Below, one piece after another: positions 34,936-44,756 of a DNA stretch of 64,000 nucleotides. Location: assembly GCA_963720075.1 (NCBI GenBank), contig CAVREG010000012.1:142713-206712 (forward strand). Reading direction: 5' to 3'. This DNA comes from PALSA-188 sp963720075 (GTDB taxonomy: Bacteria > Acidobacteriota > Terriglobia > Terriglobales > Acidobacteriaceae). The stretch's first letter is position 1. Every line of letters begins with the position of its first letter. The notes under the pieces are model-generated. The model searched no databases. It was not told the DNA's origin and was given only the letters and a program-made list of their open reading frames with translations. Both the position numbers and the translations under genes were made by a program.

Positions 34936-34982
34936 GAGTACCCCTACCCGGCTTCATCAACGGCCAGAGTCCCAACTCAGGT

Positions 34983-35903
34983 CTAAACGTAGTCTTCGGT
35001 CATGGAAGCCGCGCGAATTGGAGATGGCGAGGTTTTCGCGGCTGCGGGTACCTGTGGTTGCAGCCACTTTCGCACTTCCGGCAGCGCGGCGCGCATGGCA
35101 ATCTCGCCTGATCGTATTAAATCTGAACTGTGCTCAAAATCATCGTACTTGTATTCAGTCACGTCCGGCTCGATTACAAAATCAGCCGCCGCACGCCACA
35201 AAGTGCAATTCATTTCTTGTGCGATGGCGAAACATTGTCCGATTACATCAAACAAATGCCGTGGACCCTCTGGTCCGGTCCATTTCGCCTTCAGGCTTAC
35301 CGCCAGTACGGGATCGGCACCCATTTCCCGCAAAGGCCGCGCGGGAACGGCGTGAGCTAACATGCCATCAATCAGCAGCCGTCCATCAATTTTTACCGGC
35401 AGAAACATTCCTGGATAAGCGCAGCTCGCACGCACCGGGTCAACCAACGGGCCTGAACGGAACACGACGCCTTCGCCCGTCGAAAAATCGGTCGCAGCGA
35501 CGGCTAATGGAATTTGCAACTCCTCAAAGGTTTTTACTTTAAGCACGCTGTTAAGGAATCCAATCATGCGCTGATTGCTGGCAAATCCGTAGCGCGATAA
35601 TGTCCACCTCGCAAAATGTTTGAAGCGCACGTGAGAGGCGATCTCTTCGAGTTCCTGCACCGAAAGCCCGCTACAATACGCCGCGCCAACCAGGGCGCCC
35701 ACGCTGGTTCCGGCCACTGAATGGATTGGAATATTTTCTTCTTCGAGGACTTTCAAAACGCCGATGTGAGCGATGCCGCGCGCAAAACCGCCGCCCAGGG
35801 CCAGGCTGATGCCGGTCGAACTGCCGGTTAACTGCACGGCACGAGAGGAGATCTCGCGGCCAAACGCCTGTACCGACCGAACGATTTTTCCCAGTCTCTT
35901 CAC
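34983..35903 (-). CDS. patatin-like phospholipase (RssA type)
   Basis: 306 residues. The catalytic dyad of patatins is present: oxyanion hole GGGFARGIAHIGVLK, nucleophile serine in AGTSVGALVGAAY near residue 66, and the Asp of LLIDGML near 180. It is a lipid acyl hydrolase of the cytoplasm or inner membrane face. No signal peptide is seen. The C-terminus (after about 270) is a short disordered tail. It is transcribed away from the Nudix gene. Confidence 0.9.
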   Translation of the reverse strand: MKRLGKIVRSVQAFGREISSRAVQLTGSSTGISLALGGGFARGIAHIGVLKVLEEENIPIHSVAGTSVGALVGAAYCSGLSVQELEEIASHVRFKHFARWTLSRYGFASNQRMIGFLNSVLKVKTFEELQIPLAVAATDFSTGEGVVFRSGPLVDPVRASCAYPGMFLPVKIDGRLLIDGMLAHAVPARPLREMGADPVLAVSLKAKWTGPEGPRHLFDVIGQCFAIAQEMNCTLWRAAADFVIEPDVTEYKYDDFEHSSDLIRSGEIAMRAALPEVRKWLQPQVPAAAKTSPSPIRAASMTEDYV

Positions 35904-35952
35904 GGAGACCTCACATCACAGCCTTAACCAACTTAACTATCCAGCAAGTTAG

Positions 35953-36567
35953 ATGCCAGCTACAGACTGCGGCGATATCCGGAAGGGTGTTACCTCAGCT
36001 AATTACCCGCCAAATTTACAGGCTAAACCGTACGCGGTGACTAACTACTCTGATCCTGATAGGTTAGAGCGCATGATCCGGGAAATCTCCGCGGGAGGGG
36101 TGGTCGTTCACCCCTCCGAAAATGGCTGGGAAATGGCCGTCATAGAGCCTTCGAAAGCCGCTCCAGGTGCAGTTCCAGCGGCATATAAGCGCAAGAGTTC
36201 ACAAAAAATGGTACTGGCTTTACCCAAAGGGTTGGTGGATCCCGGCGAGAAGCCCGCTGAGACCGCCGTCCGCGAGGTGCGCGAAGAGACCGGACTGACC
36301 GCCGAAATCGTCACCAAACTAAAAGATATTAAGTATGCTTACGTACGTTCGTGGGGCGATCAGCAACGCGTCTTCAAAATTGTGAGCTTTTATCTGCTGC
36401 AATATCAGTCAGGGAAAATTAATGACATTGATCACGCGATGCGGATCGAAGTTCAGCGCGCCATCTGGATTCCGTTGACTGAGGCGACCACTAAACTATC
36501 GTACCGGGGGGAGCGCGAAGTGGCCGCACTAGCTGAGAGTTATTTAAAGTCGCACGTGGAGGCATGA
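35953..36567 (+). CDS. Nudix hydrolase
   Basis: 204 residues from the ATG at 35953. The Nudix fold starts only about residue 40 (MIREISAGGVVVHP), so the ATG at 36073 may be the true start, giving 164 residues. The Nudix box is complete: GLVDPGEKPAETAVREVREE followed by TGLTAEI. Members hydrolyse nucleoside diphosphates linked to another group; the substrate cannot be read. The VIT1 gene follows within a few bases. Confidence 0.9.
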   Translation: MPATDCGDIRKGVTSANYPPNLQAKPYAVTNYSDPDRLERMIREISAGGVVVHPSENGWEMAVIEPSKAAPGAVPAAYKRKSSQKMVLALPKGLVDPGEKPAETAVREVREETGLTAEIVTKLKDIKYAYVRSWGDQQRVFKIVSFYLLQYQSGKINDIDHAMRIEVQRAIWIPLTEATTKLSYRGEREVAALAESYLKSHVEA

Positions 36568-36569
36568 CC

Positions 36570-37265
36570 ATGGCGGGAAAAGGGCACGTCGAAAAACATT
36601 TCACCGCCGGCAATTTCGTTCGCGATGTTGTGATCGGTATGTCGGACGGCCTCACTGTGCCGTTCGCGCTGGCTGCCGGACTATCCGGCGCCGTGCAAAA
36701 TACCCGGTTGATTGTGGTGGGCGGATTCGCGGAAATCGCTGCAGGCTCCATCGCCATGGGCCTCGGCGGCTACCTTGCGGCGCGCGGAGACGCCGAACAT
36801 TTCGAGCAGGAACGTATTCGCGAATACCGTGAGATCGAGGAAATTCCGGAAGAGGAAAAAGCTGAGGTCAGCAAAGTGTTTCATCAATACGGGCTCACCG
36901 AACAGGAGACCACGCCTATCGTCGAGGCACTCAGCAAGCGTCCGGATGCTTGGGTTGATTTCATGATGCGCTTCGAACTCGGCCTGGAGGCGCCGGAATC
37001 AGGCCGCGCTATAACCAGTGCGGCGACCATCGCGTTTTCCTATATCGCTGGCGGAATAATTCCGTTGTCGCCATATCTGCTGCTGTCGAGCGCATCTCGC
37101 GGCTTGCTGGTCTCAGCGGTTGTAACATTGGCCGCGTTGGGAATATTCGGATACATCAAGGGAAGTTTCACCGGCACAGGACGGCTTCGCAGCGCGACCC
37201 AAACCATGGTGATCGGCGGATTGGCGGCGGCGGCGGCATTCGTGCTCGCCAAGCTGATTGCGTGA
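36570..37265 (+). CDS. VIT1/CCC1-family iron/manganese transporter
   Basis: 231 residues from the ATG at 36570, which has GGAGG seven bases upstream; an in-frame ATG at 36564 overlaps the Nudix stop. Family signatures: FVRDVVIGMSDGLTVPFALA, GFAEIAAGSIAMGLGGYLAA, then an acidic cytoplasmic helix (FEQERIREYREIEEIPEEEK) that collects metal. C-terminal membrane helices follow. Vacuolar and bacterial members move Fe2+ or Mn2+ out of the cytosol. Tight linkage to the Nudix gene suggests cotranscription. Confidence 0.92.
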   Translation: MAGKGHVEKHFTAGNFVRDVVIGMSDGLTVPFALAAGLSGAVQNTRLIVVGGFAEIAAGSIAMGLGGYLAARGDAEHFEQERIREYREIEEIPEEEKAEVSKVFHQYGLTEQETTPIVEALSKRPDAWVDFMMRFELGLEAPESGRAITSAATIAFSYIAGGIIPLSPYLLLSSASRGLLVSAVVTLAALGIFGYIKGSFTGTGRLRSATQTMVIGGLAAAAAFVLAKLIA

Positions 37266-37289
37266 TGGGAGATTTTGATCTCGCTGGCA

Positions 37290-37470
37290 CCGCCCAGCTG
37301 GGGTGTCCCGTCCTTCGCGCACTTTGCGAAGGGTGGCAGGGAGGGCGCACGGATCTATTAAAGTGAAACGTGGGCCTTGAAAATATTTATACGAGTATCA
37401 GTGCTGGCAGCCTCGCCTCCCACGTTTGCGAAAACCGAGCAAAGATGGGGCACCCTCACGCGGTGCCGAC
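37290..37470. repeat. dispersed repeats upstream of the beta-oxidation gene
   Basis: Fragments such as GGGGTGTCCCGTCCTTCGCG near 37301, GCGAAGGGTGGCAGGG near 37326 and GATGGGGCACCCTCACGCGG near 37444. They read as parts of a family of intergenic elements and are not part of the gene start. Confidence 0.45.
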
Positions 37471-37484
37471 AAAGGCAAGACCTT

Positions 37485-39893
37485 ATGAAACGAATTCACA
37501 AAGTTGCGATTCTCGGCGCGGGGACTATGGGCGCGCGCATCGCTGCGCACTTCGCTAACGATGGAGTTCCGAGCTACCTGCTTGACATGGTCGCACCTGG
37601 AAATGCTAATCGGAATTCGGTTGCCGCCGCCGGACTCGAAGCAGCAAAGAAATCCAAGCCGGCGGCTTTTATGGATAGTTCGCTCGCACGATTCGTCTCC
37701 ATCGGAAATTTCGAAGACGATCTGTCTCGGCTCGCTGAAGTTGATTGGATTATTGAGGCCATCGTAGAAAACCTGAACATCAAGCGGGATCTGCTCAAGA
37801 AAGTTGAGGCCGTCCGCAAGTCAGGGACGATCGTTACGTCTAATACCAGCGGCCTCCCGATCAGAAAAATCGCAGAGGGATTTTCCGATGACTTCCGCCG
37901 TTGCTGGTTCGGAACTCATTTTTTTAATCCCCCTCGCTATATGCGGCTGCTTGAAATTATCTCCACGCCGGAAACTGATCCAGCGTGCATCGAAGCCGTC
38001 ACGCAATTCGCCGGCACGCATCTCGGCAAAGGCATCGTCTTCGCCAAGGACACGCCCAATTTCATTGCCAACAGAATCGGAACGTTTTCGGTGATGAACG
38101 TAATGCGCCTCATGCAGGAAATGGATCTCAGCGTCGAAGAAGTGGACGCACTCACCGGGCAAATTCTCGGCTGGCCCAAATCCGCCACGTTCCGCACGAT
38201 TGATCTGGTTGGCCTCGACATTCTCGCGAACGTAGCAGGCAATATGCAAAACGTCAGCGACGAGCGCAGCGAATTAAAGCTGCCCGAATTTGTTCAGCAG
38301 ATGCTGCAACGAAAATGGCTCGGCGACAAGGCCAAAGGCGGATTTTATAAGAAGCAGAAATCTGGCGAAGGCAAAAAAGAAGATAACCGGATGGCTCTCG
38401 ATTGGAAATCTCTTGAATATCGTCCGCGGCAGAAGCCAAAGTTCCCCTCGCTCGAAATGGCGAAGAACGTGGAAGAGACCGGAGCGCGCCTGCGGATGGT
38501 GTTGGGAACGGGCTCTGGGAAAAGTGACAAGGCAGCGGATTTTCTCTGGGCGGTTCTATCCGATCTCTGGAACTACTGCGCCAATCGCATTCCAGAAATT
38601 TCAGATTCCATCGTGGAGATAGATCGCGCCATGCGCCTTGGCTTTAATTGGGAACTGGGTCCGTTCGAATTATGGGATGCAGCAAGCGTCGAGCAAACGG
38701 TTGCGCGAATGAAGACAGAAGGCAAGCCAGTTGCGGCGAATGTGCAGAAGCTAATTTCTTCTGGAAATAATTCCTGGTATTCCGACGACACAAAAGCGAA
38801 GTCTCGCCGCGCCTATTTTGATCTCGCAAGCGCGGCCTATAAATCTCTCGAAATACCGGCGGGCGTGTGGTCGGTGGAAATTGCGAAGAAATCGAATGGC
38901 ATAGTAAAGAAAAATTCCGGGGCGTCGCTCGTTGATATTGGCGATGGTGTCGGTTGCATTGAATTTCATTCAAAGATGAATTCCATTGGCACCGATATCG
39001 TTCAACTGATCACCCAGACACTGAAGGCTGGAGGGCCAGGCGAAAATTTCGATGCCTTTGTAATCACCAATGACGCGACGAACTTTTCCGTGGGAGCTAA
39101 CCTGATGCTGTTGCTGATGTCCATTCAGGAAGAAGAATGGGACGACGTTGACCTTGCCGTCCGAAGCTTTCAGGGAATGACGCAGGCAATCAAGTTTTCT
39201 CCTAAACCAGTCGTGGTTGCGCCTTTTGGCTTGACTCTCGGCGGAGGAGCGGAAATTTCCCTTCACGCTCCGGCGCTTCAGCCTCACGCGGAACTCTACA
39301 TTGGATTGGTGGAAGTCGGCGTCGGTCTGCTTCCCGGCGCTGGGGGTTGCAAGGAAATGCTGCTGCGCGCGGTGGACAGCGCGACCTCAATTCGTACCGG
39401 AGGCCGTGGAGAATCCGTCGAATTGATGGAGGCAATGAAAAAGGCATTTGAAACGATTGCGACCGCCAAAGTCGCAACCTCCGCGTACGAAGCGAGAGGT
39501 CTTGGGTTTTTGCGCGAAGCCGATCTCATCACGATGAATCGCGACCGCGTACTGACGGATGCGAAAGCCCGAGCGCTAGAACTGGTTCGGTCAGGATACG
39601 AGCCTCCTCAACCGCGCACCGACATCCCAGCGCCCGGAGAAAATATTTTGGCCGCGCTGAAATTGGGCGTACACCTCATGCGTCAAGGCGACTACATCAG
39701 CGACCACGAAGTAAAAATCGCAACCAAAGTCGCTGAAGTCTTATGCGGAGGCGCTGTGTCTCCGGGAACCCCGGTAAGCGAGCAACATATTTTGGATTTG
39801 GAACGCGAAGCGTTCAAGTCGCTGTGCGGGGAGCGAAAGACACAGGAAAGAATCCAGTTCACGCTGAAAACCGGCAAGACGCTTCGAAATTAA
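37485..39893 (+). CDS. 3-hydroxyacyl-CoA dehydrogenase/enoyl-CoA hydratase fusion
   Basis: 802 residues from the ATG at 37485; the frame extends 36 codons upstream through repeat sequence and is not credible there. The N-terminal NAD-binding domain has KVAILGAGTMGARIAAHFAN and later SNTSGLPIRKIA and HFFNPPRYMRLLEI, all typical of 3-hydroxyacyl-CoA dehydrogenase. A second dehydrogenase C-domain follows. The C-terminal part from about 500 has a crotonase fold: VGCIEFHSKMNSIGTDIVQL, TNFSVGANLML, PFGLTLGGGAEISLHAP. The order dehydrogenase-hydratase is the reverse of E. coli FadB. It would carry out two steps of fatty acid beta-oxidation. No thiolase gene adjoins. Confidence 0.92.
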   Translation: MKRIHKVAILGAGTMGARIAAHFANDGVPSYLLDMVAPGNANRNSVAAAGLEAAKKSKPAAFMDSSLARFVSIGNFEDDLSRLAEVDWIIEAIVENLNIKRDLLKKVEAVRKSGTIVTSNTSGLPIRKIAEGFSDDFRRCWFGTHFFNPPRYMRLLEIISTPETDPACIEAVTQFAGTHLGKGIVFAKDTPNFIANRIGTFSVMNVMRLMQEMDLSVEEVDALTGQILGWPKSATFRTIDLVGLDILANVAGNMQNVSDERSELKLPEFVQQMLQRKWLGDKAKGGFYKKQKSGEGKKEDNRMALDWKSLEYRPRQKPKFPSLEMAKNVEETGARLRMVLGTGSGKSDKAADFLWAVLSDLWNYCANRIPEISDSIVEIDRAMRLGFNWELGPFELWDAASVEQTVARMKTEGKPVAANVQKLISSGNNSWYSDDTKAKSRRAYFDLASAAYKSLEIPAGVWSVEIAKKSNGIVKKNSGASLVDIGDGVGCIEFHSKMNSIGTDIVQLITQTLKAGGPGENFDAFVITNDATNFSVGANLMLLLMSIQEEEWDDVDLAVRSFQGMTQAIKFSPKPVVVAPFGLTLGGGAEISLHAPALQPHAELYIGLVEVGVGLLPGAGGCKEMLLRAVDSATSIRTGGRGESVELMEAMKKAFETIATAKVATSAYEARGLGFLREADLITMNRDRVLTDAKARALELVRSGYEPPQPRTDIPAPGENILAALKLGVHLMRQGDYISDHEVKIATKVAEVLCGGAVSPGTPVSEQHILDLEREAFKSLCGERKTQERIQFTLKTGKTLRN

Positions 39894-39894
39894 C

Positions 39895-39975
39895 TTCGGG
39901 ATGTGGGGCTGCCCAGCTGCACCAGGTGAGGACACCCTTCGACTTCGCTCAAGGCAGGCTCTGCCCCACGTGTTT
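39895..39975. repeat. dispersed repeat between the beta-oxidation gene and tgt
   Basis: GTGGGGCTGCCCAGC, then ACACCCTTCGACTTCGCTCA and GGCTCTGCCCCACGTG. The ends GTGGGGC and GCCCCAC are complementary, giving a long hairpin. It belongs with the other intergenic elements. Confidence 0.45.
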
Positions 39976-39997
39976 TTCATTGCTACAATCGCAACGA

Positions 39998-41140
39998 GTG
40001 CCCTCATCACTTTACATACAGGCTACGAAAGGCGCTGCCCGGACGGGTCGTCTCGCCACCGCTCACGGTGATGTCGAAACCCCCGTGTTCATGCCGGTGG
40101 GGACGTCTGCCTCTGTCAAAGGGGTATCTCAGGACATTCTGGAAGAGCTTGAAGTGCAGATTCTTCTGGGCAATACCTATCATCTTTATTTGCGGCCCGG
40201 AGTTGAGCAAGTCAGCAAGATCGGTGGCCTGCACCGGTTCATGTCGTGGCCTCGCGCTATTCTGACGGACTCTGGCGGATTTCAGGTTTTCAGCCTTAGC
40301 GAACTGCGGAAAGTGTCCGAGGAAGGAGTCACTTTTCGTTCGCATCTGGATGGCTCGTCGCATTTCTTTTCACCAGAGAGCGCGATGGAAGCGCAGATTG
40401 GTCTGGGCGCGGACATCATTATGGCATTCGATGAATGCACGGAATATCCAGCGGATCGTGAACGAACGCGGAAATCAATGGAAATGACGCTGCGGTGGGC
40501 TGAGCGCAGCAAGAATTATTTTGAAGAGCACAAGTACGAAGTCCCATGGAATACGCAAGATGTCCCGACGCAGGCTTTATTTGGAATCGTCCAGGGTGGT
40601 ATGGATCTTGCGCTCCGCAAGGAATCCGCCGAGCGGACCATCGAAATTGGATTTCCGGGCTACGCTATCGGCGGACTGAGCGTCGGAGAGCCGCGTGCGC
40701 TTACGCGGGAAGTCGTAGAAGCAACGTTGGAGCACCTACCTGCGGACAAGCCGCGCTATCTGATGGGGGTTGGAACTCCTGAAGAGATCGTGGAATACGC
40801 GAAATTGGGAATTGACATGATGGACTGCGTTCTTCCTACACGGGCCGCGCGGCACGGGCTGCTATTTACGTCGGAGGGAAAAATATCCATCAAACAGGCG
40901 CGTTATGCCTCTGACGAAGGCCCGTTGGATGAAAAATGCGGGTGCCGGACCTGCGCCCGTTACTCACGAGCCTATTTGCGGCATCTTTATGCATCCAATG
41001 AAATTTTGGGTCAGATTCTCAATACCGTCCACAACCTTAGTTTCTATCTTGACACTATGCGGTCGGTACGTCATTCTATTGGACTTGATAATGATGGACT
41101 TGGGAAAGGGGCGCGTTTTCTGTCTGGGGAGCAGTCATAA
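39998..41140 (+). CDS. tgt: tRNA-guanine transglycosylase (queuine)
   Basis: 380 residues from the GTG at 39998; the long upstream extension in the same frame runs back into repeat sequence and the previous gene. It exchanges guanine 34 for preQ1 in tRNAs with GUN anticodons. Signatures: TDSGGFQVFSL with the active-site Asp, FGIVQGGMD, GGLSVGEP, YLMGVGTPEEIVEY, DMMDCVLPTRAARHG, and the zinc site CGCRTCARYSRAYLRHL. It leads into yajC-secD-secF, a widely conserved order. Confidence 0.95.
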   Translation: MPSSLYIQATKGAARTGRLATAHGDVETPVFMPVGTSASVKGVSQDILEELEVQILLGNTYHLYLRPGVEQVSKIGGLHRFMSWPRAILTDSGGFQVFSLSELRKVSEEGVTFRSHLDGSSHFFSPESAMEAQIGLGADIIMAFDECTEYPADRERTRKSMEMTLRWAERSKNYFEEHKYEVPWNTQDVPTQALFGIVQGGMDLALRKESAERTIEIGFPGYAIGGLSVGEPRALTREVVEATLEHLPADKPRYLMGVGTPEEIVEYAKLGIDMMDCVLPTRAARHGLLFTSEGKISIKQARYASDEGPLDEKCGCRTCARYSRAYLRHLYASNEILGQILNTVHNLSFYLDTMRSVRHSIGLDNDGLGKGARFLSGEQS

Positions 41141-41290
41141 TTAGTCGCGGTAGCTCGCCATCCCCTGTTCCTTTCTGAAGCACGGATTGTCCGGCCTGAA
41201 TACGCGAGAATCCCGCGATAAATGACAGAGGCCCGTAACGCTGGCAGGCGTAGTTCCGGACTCTTGGCGTAAGAAATAGGTTGTGATTTG

Positions 41291-41611
41291 ATGAGCGTAT
41301 TAAACTTACTGGCGTTTCAGGCTGGCGGCGGATTGAGTTGGATTGGCTTCGCGCCTCTGATTTTCATATTCGGCATCTTTTATTTTCTGCTGATCATGCC
41401 CCAGCAGCGGAAGCAAAAGAAGTGGCAACATATGTTGAGTGAACTCAAGACCGGGGACAAGGTCGTGACCAGCGGAGGCATGCGGGGAACAATCGTGGCG
41501 CTGAGAGAAGATTACATTCATCTTCGCGTTCCACCGGACAATCTGCGCATCGAGGTCAGCCGGACGGCTGTGACGGCGATGGTTTCTCCGGAAGAAGCTG
41601 TGAGTAAATAA
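41291..41611 (+). CDS. yajC: preprotein translocase subunit YajC
   Basis: 106 residues from the ATG at 41291. A single N-terminal membrane helix (LSWIGFAPLIFIFGIFYFLL) is followed by the invariant PQQRKQKKWQ and LKTGDKVVTSGGMRGTIV. It associates with SecDF-SecYEG. It is followed after 16 bases by secD. Confidence 0.95.
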   Translation: MSVLNLLAFQAGGGLSWIGFAPLIFIFGIFYFLLIMPQQRKQKKWQHMLSELKTGDKVVTSGGMRGTIVALREDYIHLRVPPDNLRIEVSRTAVTAMVSPEEAVSK

Positions 41612-41627
41612 TTTTAGTGATGTGTTT

Positions 41628-43244
41628 ATGAATAAGAATTTAGGCTGGAAGCTCGGAGCGATTGTCGTAACGCTGCTGGTGTTCCTCTACGGCATATTCG
41701 GCATTCCTGAAAGTTGGTCAGGCCATGGGCTACTCGCCGCCATGGAAAGTCGCATTAACCTGGGACTGGATCTCAAAGGTGGAACGCACTTAATTCTTCA
41801 AGTTCAGGTAAACGACGCGGTGAACGTCGAAACCGACAGCGCAATTGAGCGATTGAAAGAAGATCTGCGCACCCACAAGATTAACTATACGGACATCACC
41901 AAACCGGACCCGGTCAACCATCCGGAACAGGTTTTAATCAAGGGGACACCGCCGGAATCGAGTTCCGATTTGCGTTCCATTGTTGAGGATCGCCTGCCGG
42001 AATATGACTTGAAATCCGGCGCGGAGAATACCTGGACGGTTTCTATGAAGCCGCAGGCGCTCACTGAACTTAAGAAGCAGGCGGTCACCGAGGCCATTGG
42101 CACCATTCGAAACCGGATTGACCAGCTGGGTGTCACCGAGCCCACAATTCAAGAGCACGGGCTTGGCGACTATCAGATTCTGGTACAGCTTCCCGGAGTT
42201 GACGATCCCGCCCGGGTCAAGCAGATCATGCAGTCCACTGCAATGCTTGAGTTGCGGTTGGGAATGGGTGGGCCCTACCCCAGCGAACAGGCGGCGCTAC
42301 AGGAAAAAGGTGGGGTGTTGCCGCCGGATGCGGTTTTATTGCCGGGGAAGAGCGTCGGGTCAGCCGAGACCGACAACGGTCCGCAGTGGTACTTGCTTTC
42401 TCGGGCCTCGGCGGTCACCGGCCGCGATCTGCGCGATGCCAAGCCTACTCGAAACGAGAATGGGCAGCCAGAGGTGGAGTTCGATCTTACCGGGGATGGT
42501 GGCAGGCGGTTCGGCGCATTCACCGGTGCTCACGTCGGCGAATACCTGGCCGTCGTGCTTGACAACAAAGTTCAGGAATATGCGGTAATCAAAAGCCAGA
42601 TTCACGATGTTGGAACGATTGAAGGCGGCTTCACGGAGCAGAGCGCGAAAGACCTGTCAATGATCCTGCGCTCAGGCGCACTACCTGCTGGAATCAAGTA
42701 TCTCGAAGAACGCACGGTGGGGCCGTCGCTGGGAAGCGATTCCATTCGCGCAGGCGTTCGCGCCGCCGTTGTCGGCATGGTTGCGGTGTTGATTTTCATG
42801 CTGATTTACTATCACGCCGCAGGAATTAACGCGGACCTTGCGCTGATCCTAAATTTAGTGATTCTGCTCGGATTTCTAGGGTTCAGCAGCGCGACCCTGA
42901 CGTTGCCCGGGATTGCGGGAGTGATTCTAACGGTTGGAATGGGCGTAGACTCAAACGTGCTGATTTTCGAACGTATCCGGGAGGAATTGCGAAATGGAAA
43001 AACCCCTCCCTCCGCCGTGGAGCAGGGTTTCCGCCATGCTTTGACCACGATCATTGATACGCACGTTACTACGATCATCTCAGCCGCGATTCTTTTCCTC
43101 TTTGGAACGGGACCGGTAAAGGGATTTGCCATCACATTGAGCTTTGGCCTATTCGCCAACTTATTTACGGCGGTCTTCGTGTCCCGAGTGATTTTTGATT
43201 GGATTCTTAGCCGCAAACAGCGTGGCGAGGCGTTGAGTATTTAG
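41628..43244 (+). CDS. secD: protein translocase subunit SecD
   Basis: 538 residues from the ATG at 41628 (a GTG lies two codons earlier). It uses the proton gradient to help pull secreted proteins across the membrane. The first helix is followed by INLGLDLKGGTHLILQVQVN, a long P1 ectodomain with RNRIDQLGVTEPTIQEHG, then NPGKSV-like linker sequence and GALPAGIKYLEERTVGPSLG. The C-terminal helices contain GVDSNVLIFERIREELRNGK and FALT-like FRHALTTIID. SecD and SecF are separate proteins here. Confidence 0.96.
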   Translation: MNKNLGWKLGAIVVTLLVFLYGIFGIPESWSGHGLLAAMESRINLGLDLKGGTHLILQVQVNDAVNVETDSAIERLKEDLRTHKINYTDITKPDPVNHPEQVLIKGTPPESSSDLRSIVEDRLPEYDLKSGAENTWTVSMKPQALTELKKQAVTEAIGTIRNRIDQLGVTEPTIQEHGLGDYQILVQLPGVDDPARVKQIMQSTAMLELRLGMGGPYPSEQAALQEKGGVLPPDAVLLPGKSVGSAETDNGPQWYLLSRASAVTGRDLRDAKPTRNENGQPEVEFDLTGDGGRRFGAFTGAHVGEYLAVVLDNKVQEYAVIKSQIHDVGTIEGGFTEQSAKDLSMILRSGALPAGIKYLEERTVGPSLGSDSIRAGVRAAVVGMVAVLIFMLIYYHAAGINADLALILNLVILLGFLGFSSATLTLPGIAGVILTVGMGVDSNVLIFERIREELRNGKTPPSAVEQGFRHALTTIIDTHVTTIISAAILFLFGTGPVKGFAITLSFGLFANLFTAVFVSRVIFDWILSRKQRGEALSI

Positions 43245-43261
43245 GAACTGACATTTTTAAC

Positions 43262-43350
43262 GTTGTCATTCCGACGAGCGAAGTGACGAGGGATTCGCTC
43301 TTTGCTGGTGGTGAGAAAAGCAGATTTCTCGCCAGGCTCGAAGTGACAAC
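43262..43350. repeat. dispersed intergenic repeat between secD and secF
   Basis: GTCATTCCGACGAGCGAAG, GAGGGATTCGCTCTTTGCTG and GCCAGGCTCGAAGTGACAAC. The end GAAGTGACAAC mirrors GTTGTCATTC at the start, so it can fold back. Related to the elements at 34836 and 51740. Confidence 0.5.
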
Positions 43351-43390
43351 AGTAGTAGAAGAAGACTTGACCTAAGAGGCTCATAGCAGA

Positions 43391-44650
43391 GTGGAATTTT
43401 TTCGCAATACGAATATAGACTTCCTCGGGAAAAAGTGGTACTTCCTTGCGTTCTCCCTGGTCTTTAGTCTCGCGGGGCTGTATTCATTGCTGTTTTGGCA
43501 CAAGGTGCCGTACGGCATTGACTTTCGCGGTGGAACGCTGGTTGAGGTGAAGTTTTCCCAAAATCCCGATTACCATGCAATCACAGTCGCAATGGACCAT
43601 GTTGGGTTGCATCACGTGCGCATCCAGCGTTTCGGCCCTTCAGGGAACAATGAAGTTTTGATTGATTTGCCGATACAAGAGACTAGTGAACAGGCGCTCG
43701 ATCGAGGCAAGATCCAGATCGTCAATGCCTTGGAAACCAATGCTCCACCGGGTAAACAGGACCTGAACAATACCAGCAGTTTGAGCTTAACCAATTACCT
43801 GATAGATAAAGATCCTCTTCATGCGGGAACGGACGCGAACCAGCGTTATGCGGCGCAGGCGCAAGCGATCATTGATTATAAGGACAAAACAAAGGGCGGC
43901 GTTTTGAGCTCGATGGGCGACTTGAAGGGTGTTGCCGACCCTGCGGTGCTGGCCTCGGTTCAGGAAGGGTTTTTTGTTTCCAATTTTGCGATCCGCGACG
44001 TGGCTATTGTCGGGCCACAGGTGGGAGCGCAGTTAAAGCAGCAAGCCCTGCTGGCAATAGCTTATTCGCTGGGGGGGATGCTGATTTATCTGGCATTTCG
44101 CTTTGAATGGATTTACGGTGTAGCGGCTGTTATAACCGTCTTCCACGATACGCTGATAACGGTTGGGGCCTTTTCGCTCTTAAATAAAGATATTTCGCTG
44201 ACCGTGATAGCGGCAATCCTGACGTTGGTGGGCTATTCGAATAACGACACCATCGTGGTTTTTGACCGCATTCGAGAGAATTTGAAGTTGATGCGGAGGG
44301 AAAAACTCTCCGACATCGTCAATCGGAGCATCAACCAGACCCTGAGTCGTACGATTTTGACCGCAGGGTTGACCTTTTTGACGGTTTTGGCTTTATATTT
44401 GTTCGGCGGAGAAGTATTGAACGGATTCTCCCTGGCTCTTGTAATTGGCATCTTAATAGGGACGTATTCGTCAATCGCCATCGCAGCGCCGATTCTGGTT
44501 GCGTATCAGGATTGGCGATCGCGGCGTACCAGAGGTGCTGGCTCCGGGCCGGCTGGAAGCGGAAAGCAATTAGCCGGAACGGATAAAGCCCCAAGACAGA
44601 ATGAGGGCAAAGGCCCGGCGAGAAGTTCAAAGGCTGGCGTGAACGGCTGA
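43391..44650 (+). CDS. secF: protein translocase subunit SecF
   Basis: 419 residues, GTG start. The N-terminus MEFFRNTNIDFLGKKWYFLA with GIDFRGGTLVEVKF is the SecF signature. The C-terminal domain has VGAQLKQQALLAIAYSLGGM, AVITVFHDTLITVGAFSLL, and YSNNDTIVVFDRIRENLKLM. A 110-residue stretch between about 90 and 195 is longer than in E. coli SecF (323 residues), as is the basic, Gly-rich C-tail. It forms the translocation motor with SecD and YajC. Confidence 0.95.
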   Translation: MEFFRNTNIDFLGKKWYFLAFSLVFSLAGLYSLLFWHKVPYGIDFRGGTLVEVKFSQNPDYHAITVAMDHVGLHHVRIQRFGPSGNNEVLIDLPIQETSEQALDRGKIQIVNALETNAPPGKQDLNNTSSLSLTNYLIDKDPLHAGTDANQRYAAQAQAIIDYKDKTKGGVLSSMGDLKGVADPAVLASVQEGFFVSNFAIRDVAIVGPQVGAQLKQQALLAIAYSLGGMLIYLAFRFEWIYGVAAVITVFHDTLITVGAFSLLNKDISLTVIAAILTLVGYSNNDTIVVFDRIRENLKLMRREKLSDIVNRSINQTLSRTILTAGLTFLTVLALYLFGGEVLNGFSLALVIGILIGTYSSIAIAAPILVAYQDWRSRRTRGAGSGPAGSGKQLAGTDKAPRQNEGKGPARSSKAGVNG

Positions 44651-44756
44651 GTGGGGGGCTACCCGCGCTTCGCATTTCCGGAATTGTGGAAAGTGGGAGC
44701 AAAGGGAAAGCAGACGGTGTCTAAGTAATAGGTGAGTATCGCGCAGGAGAAACCGT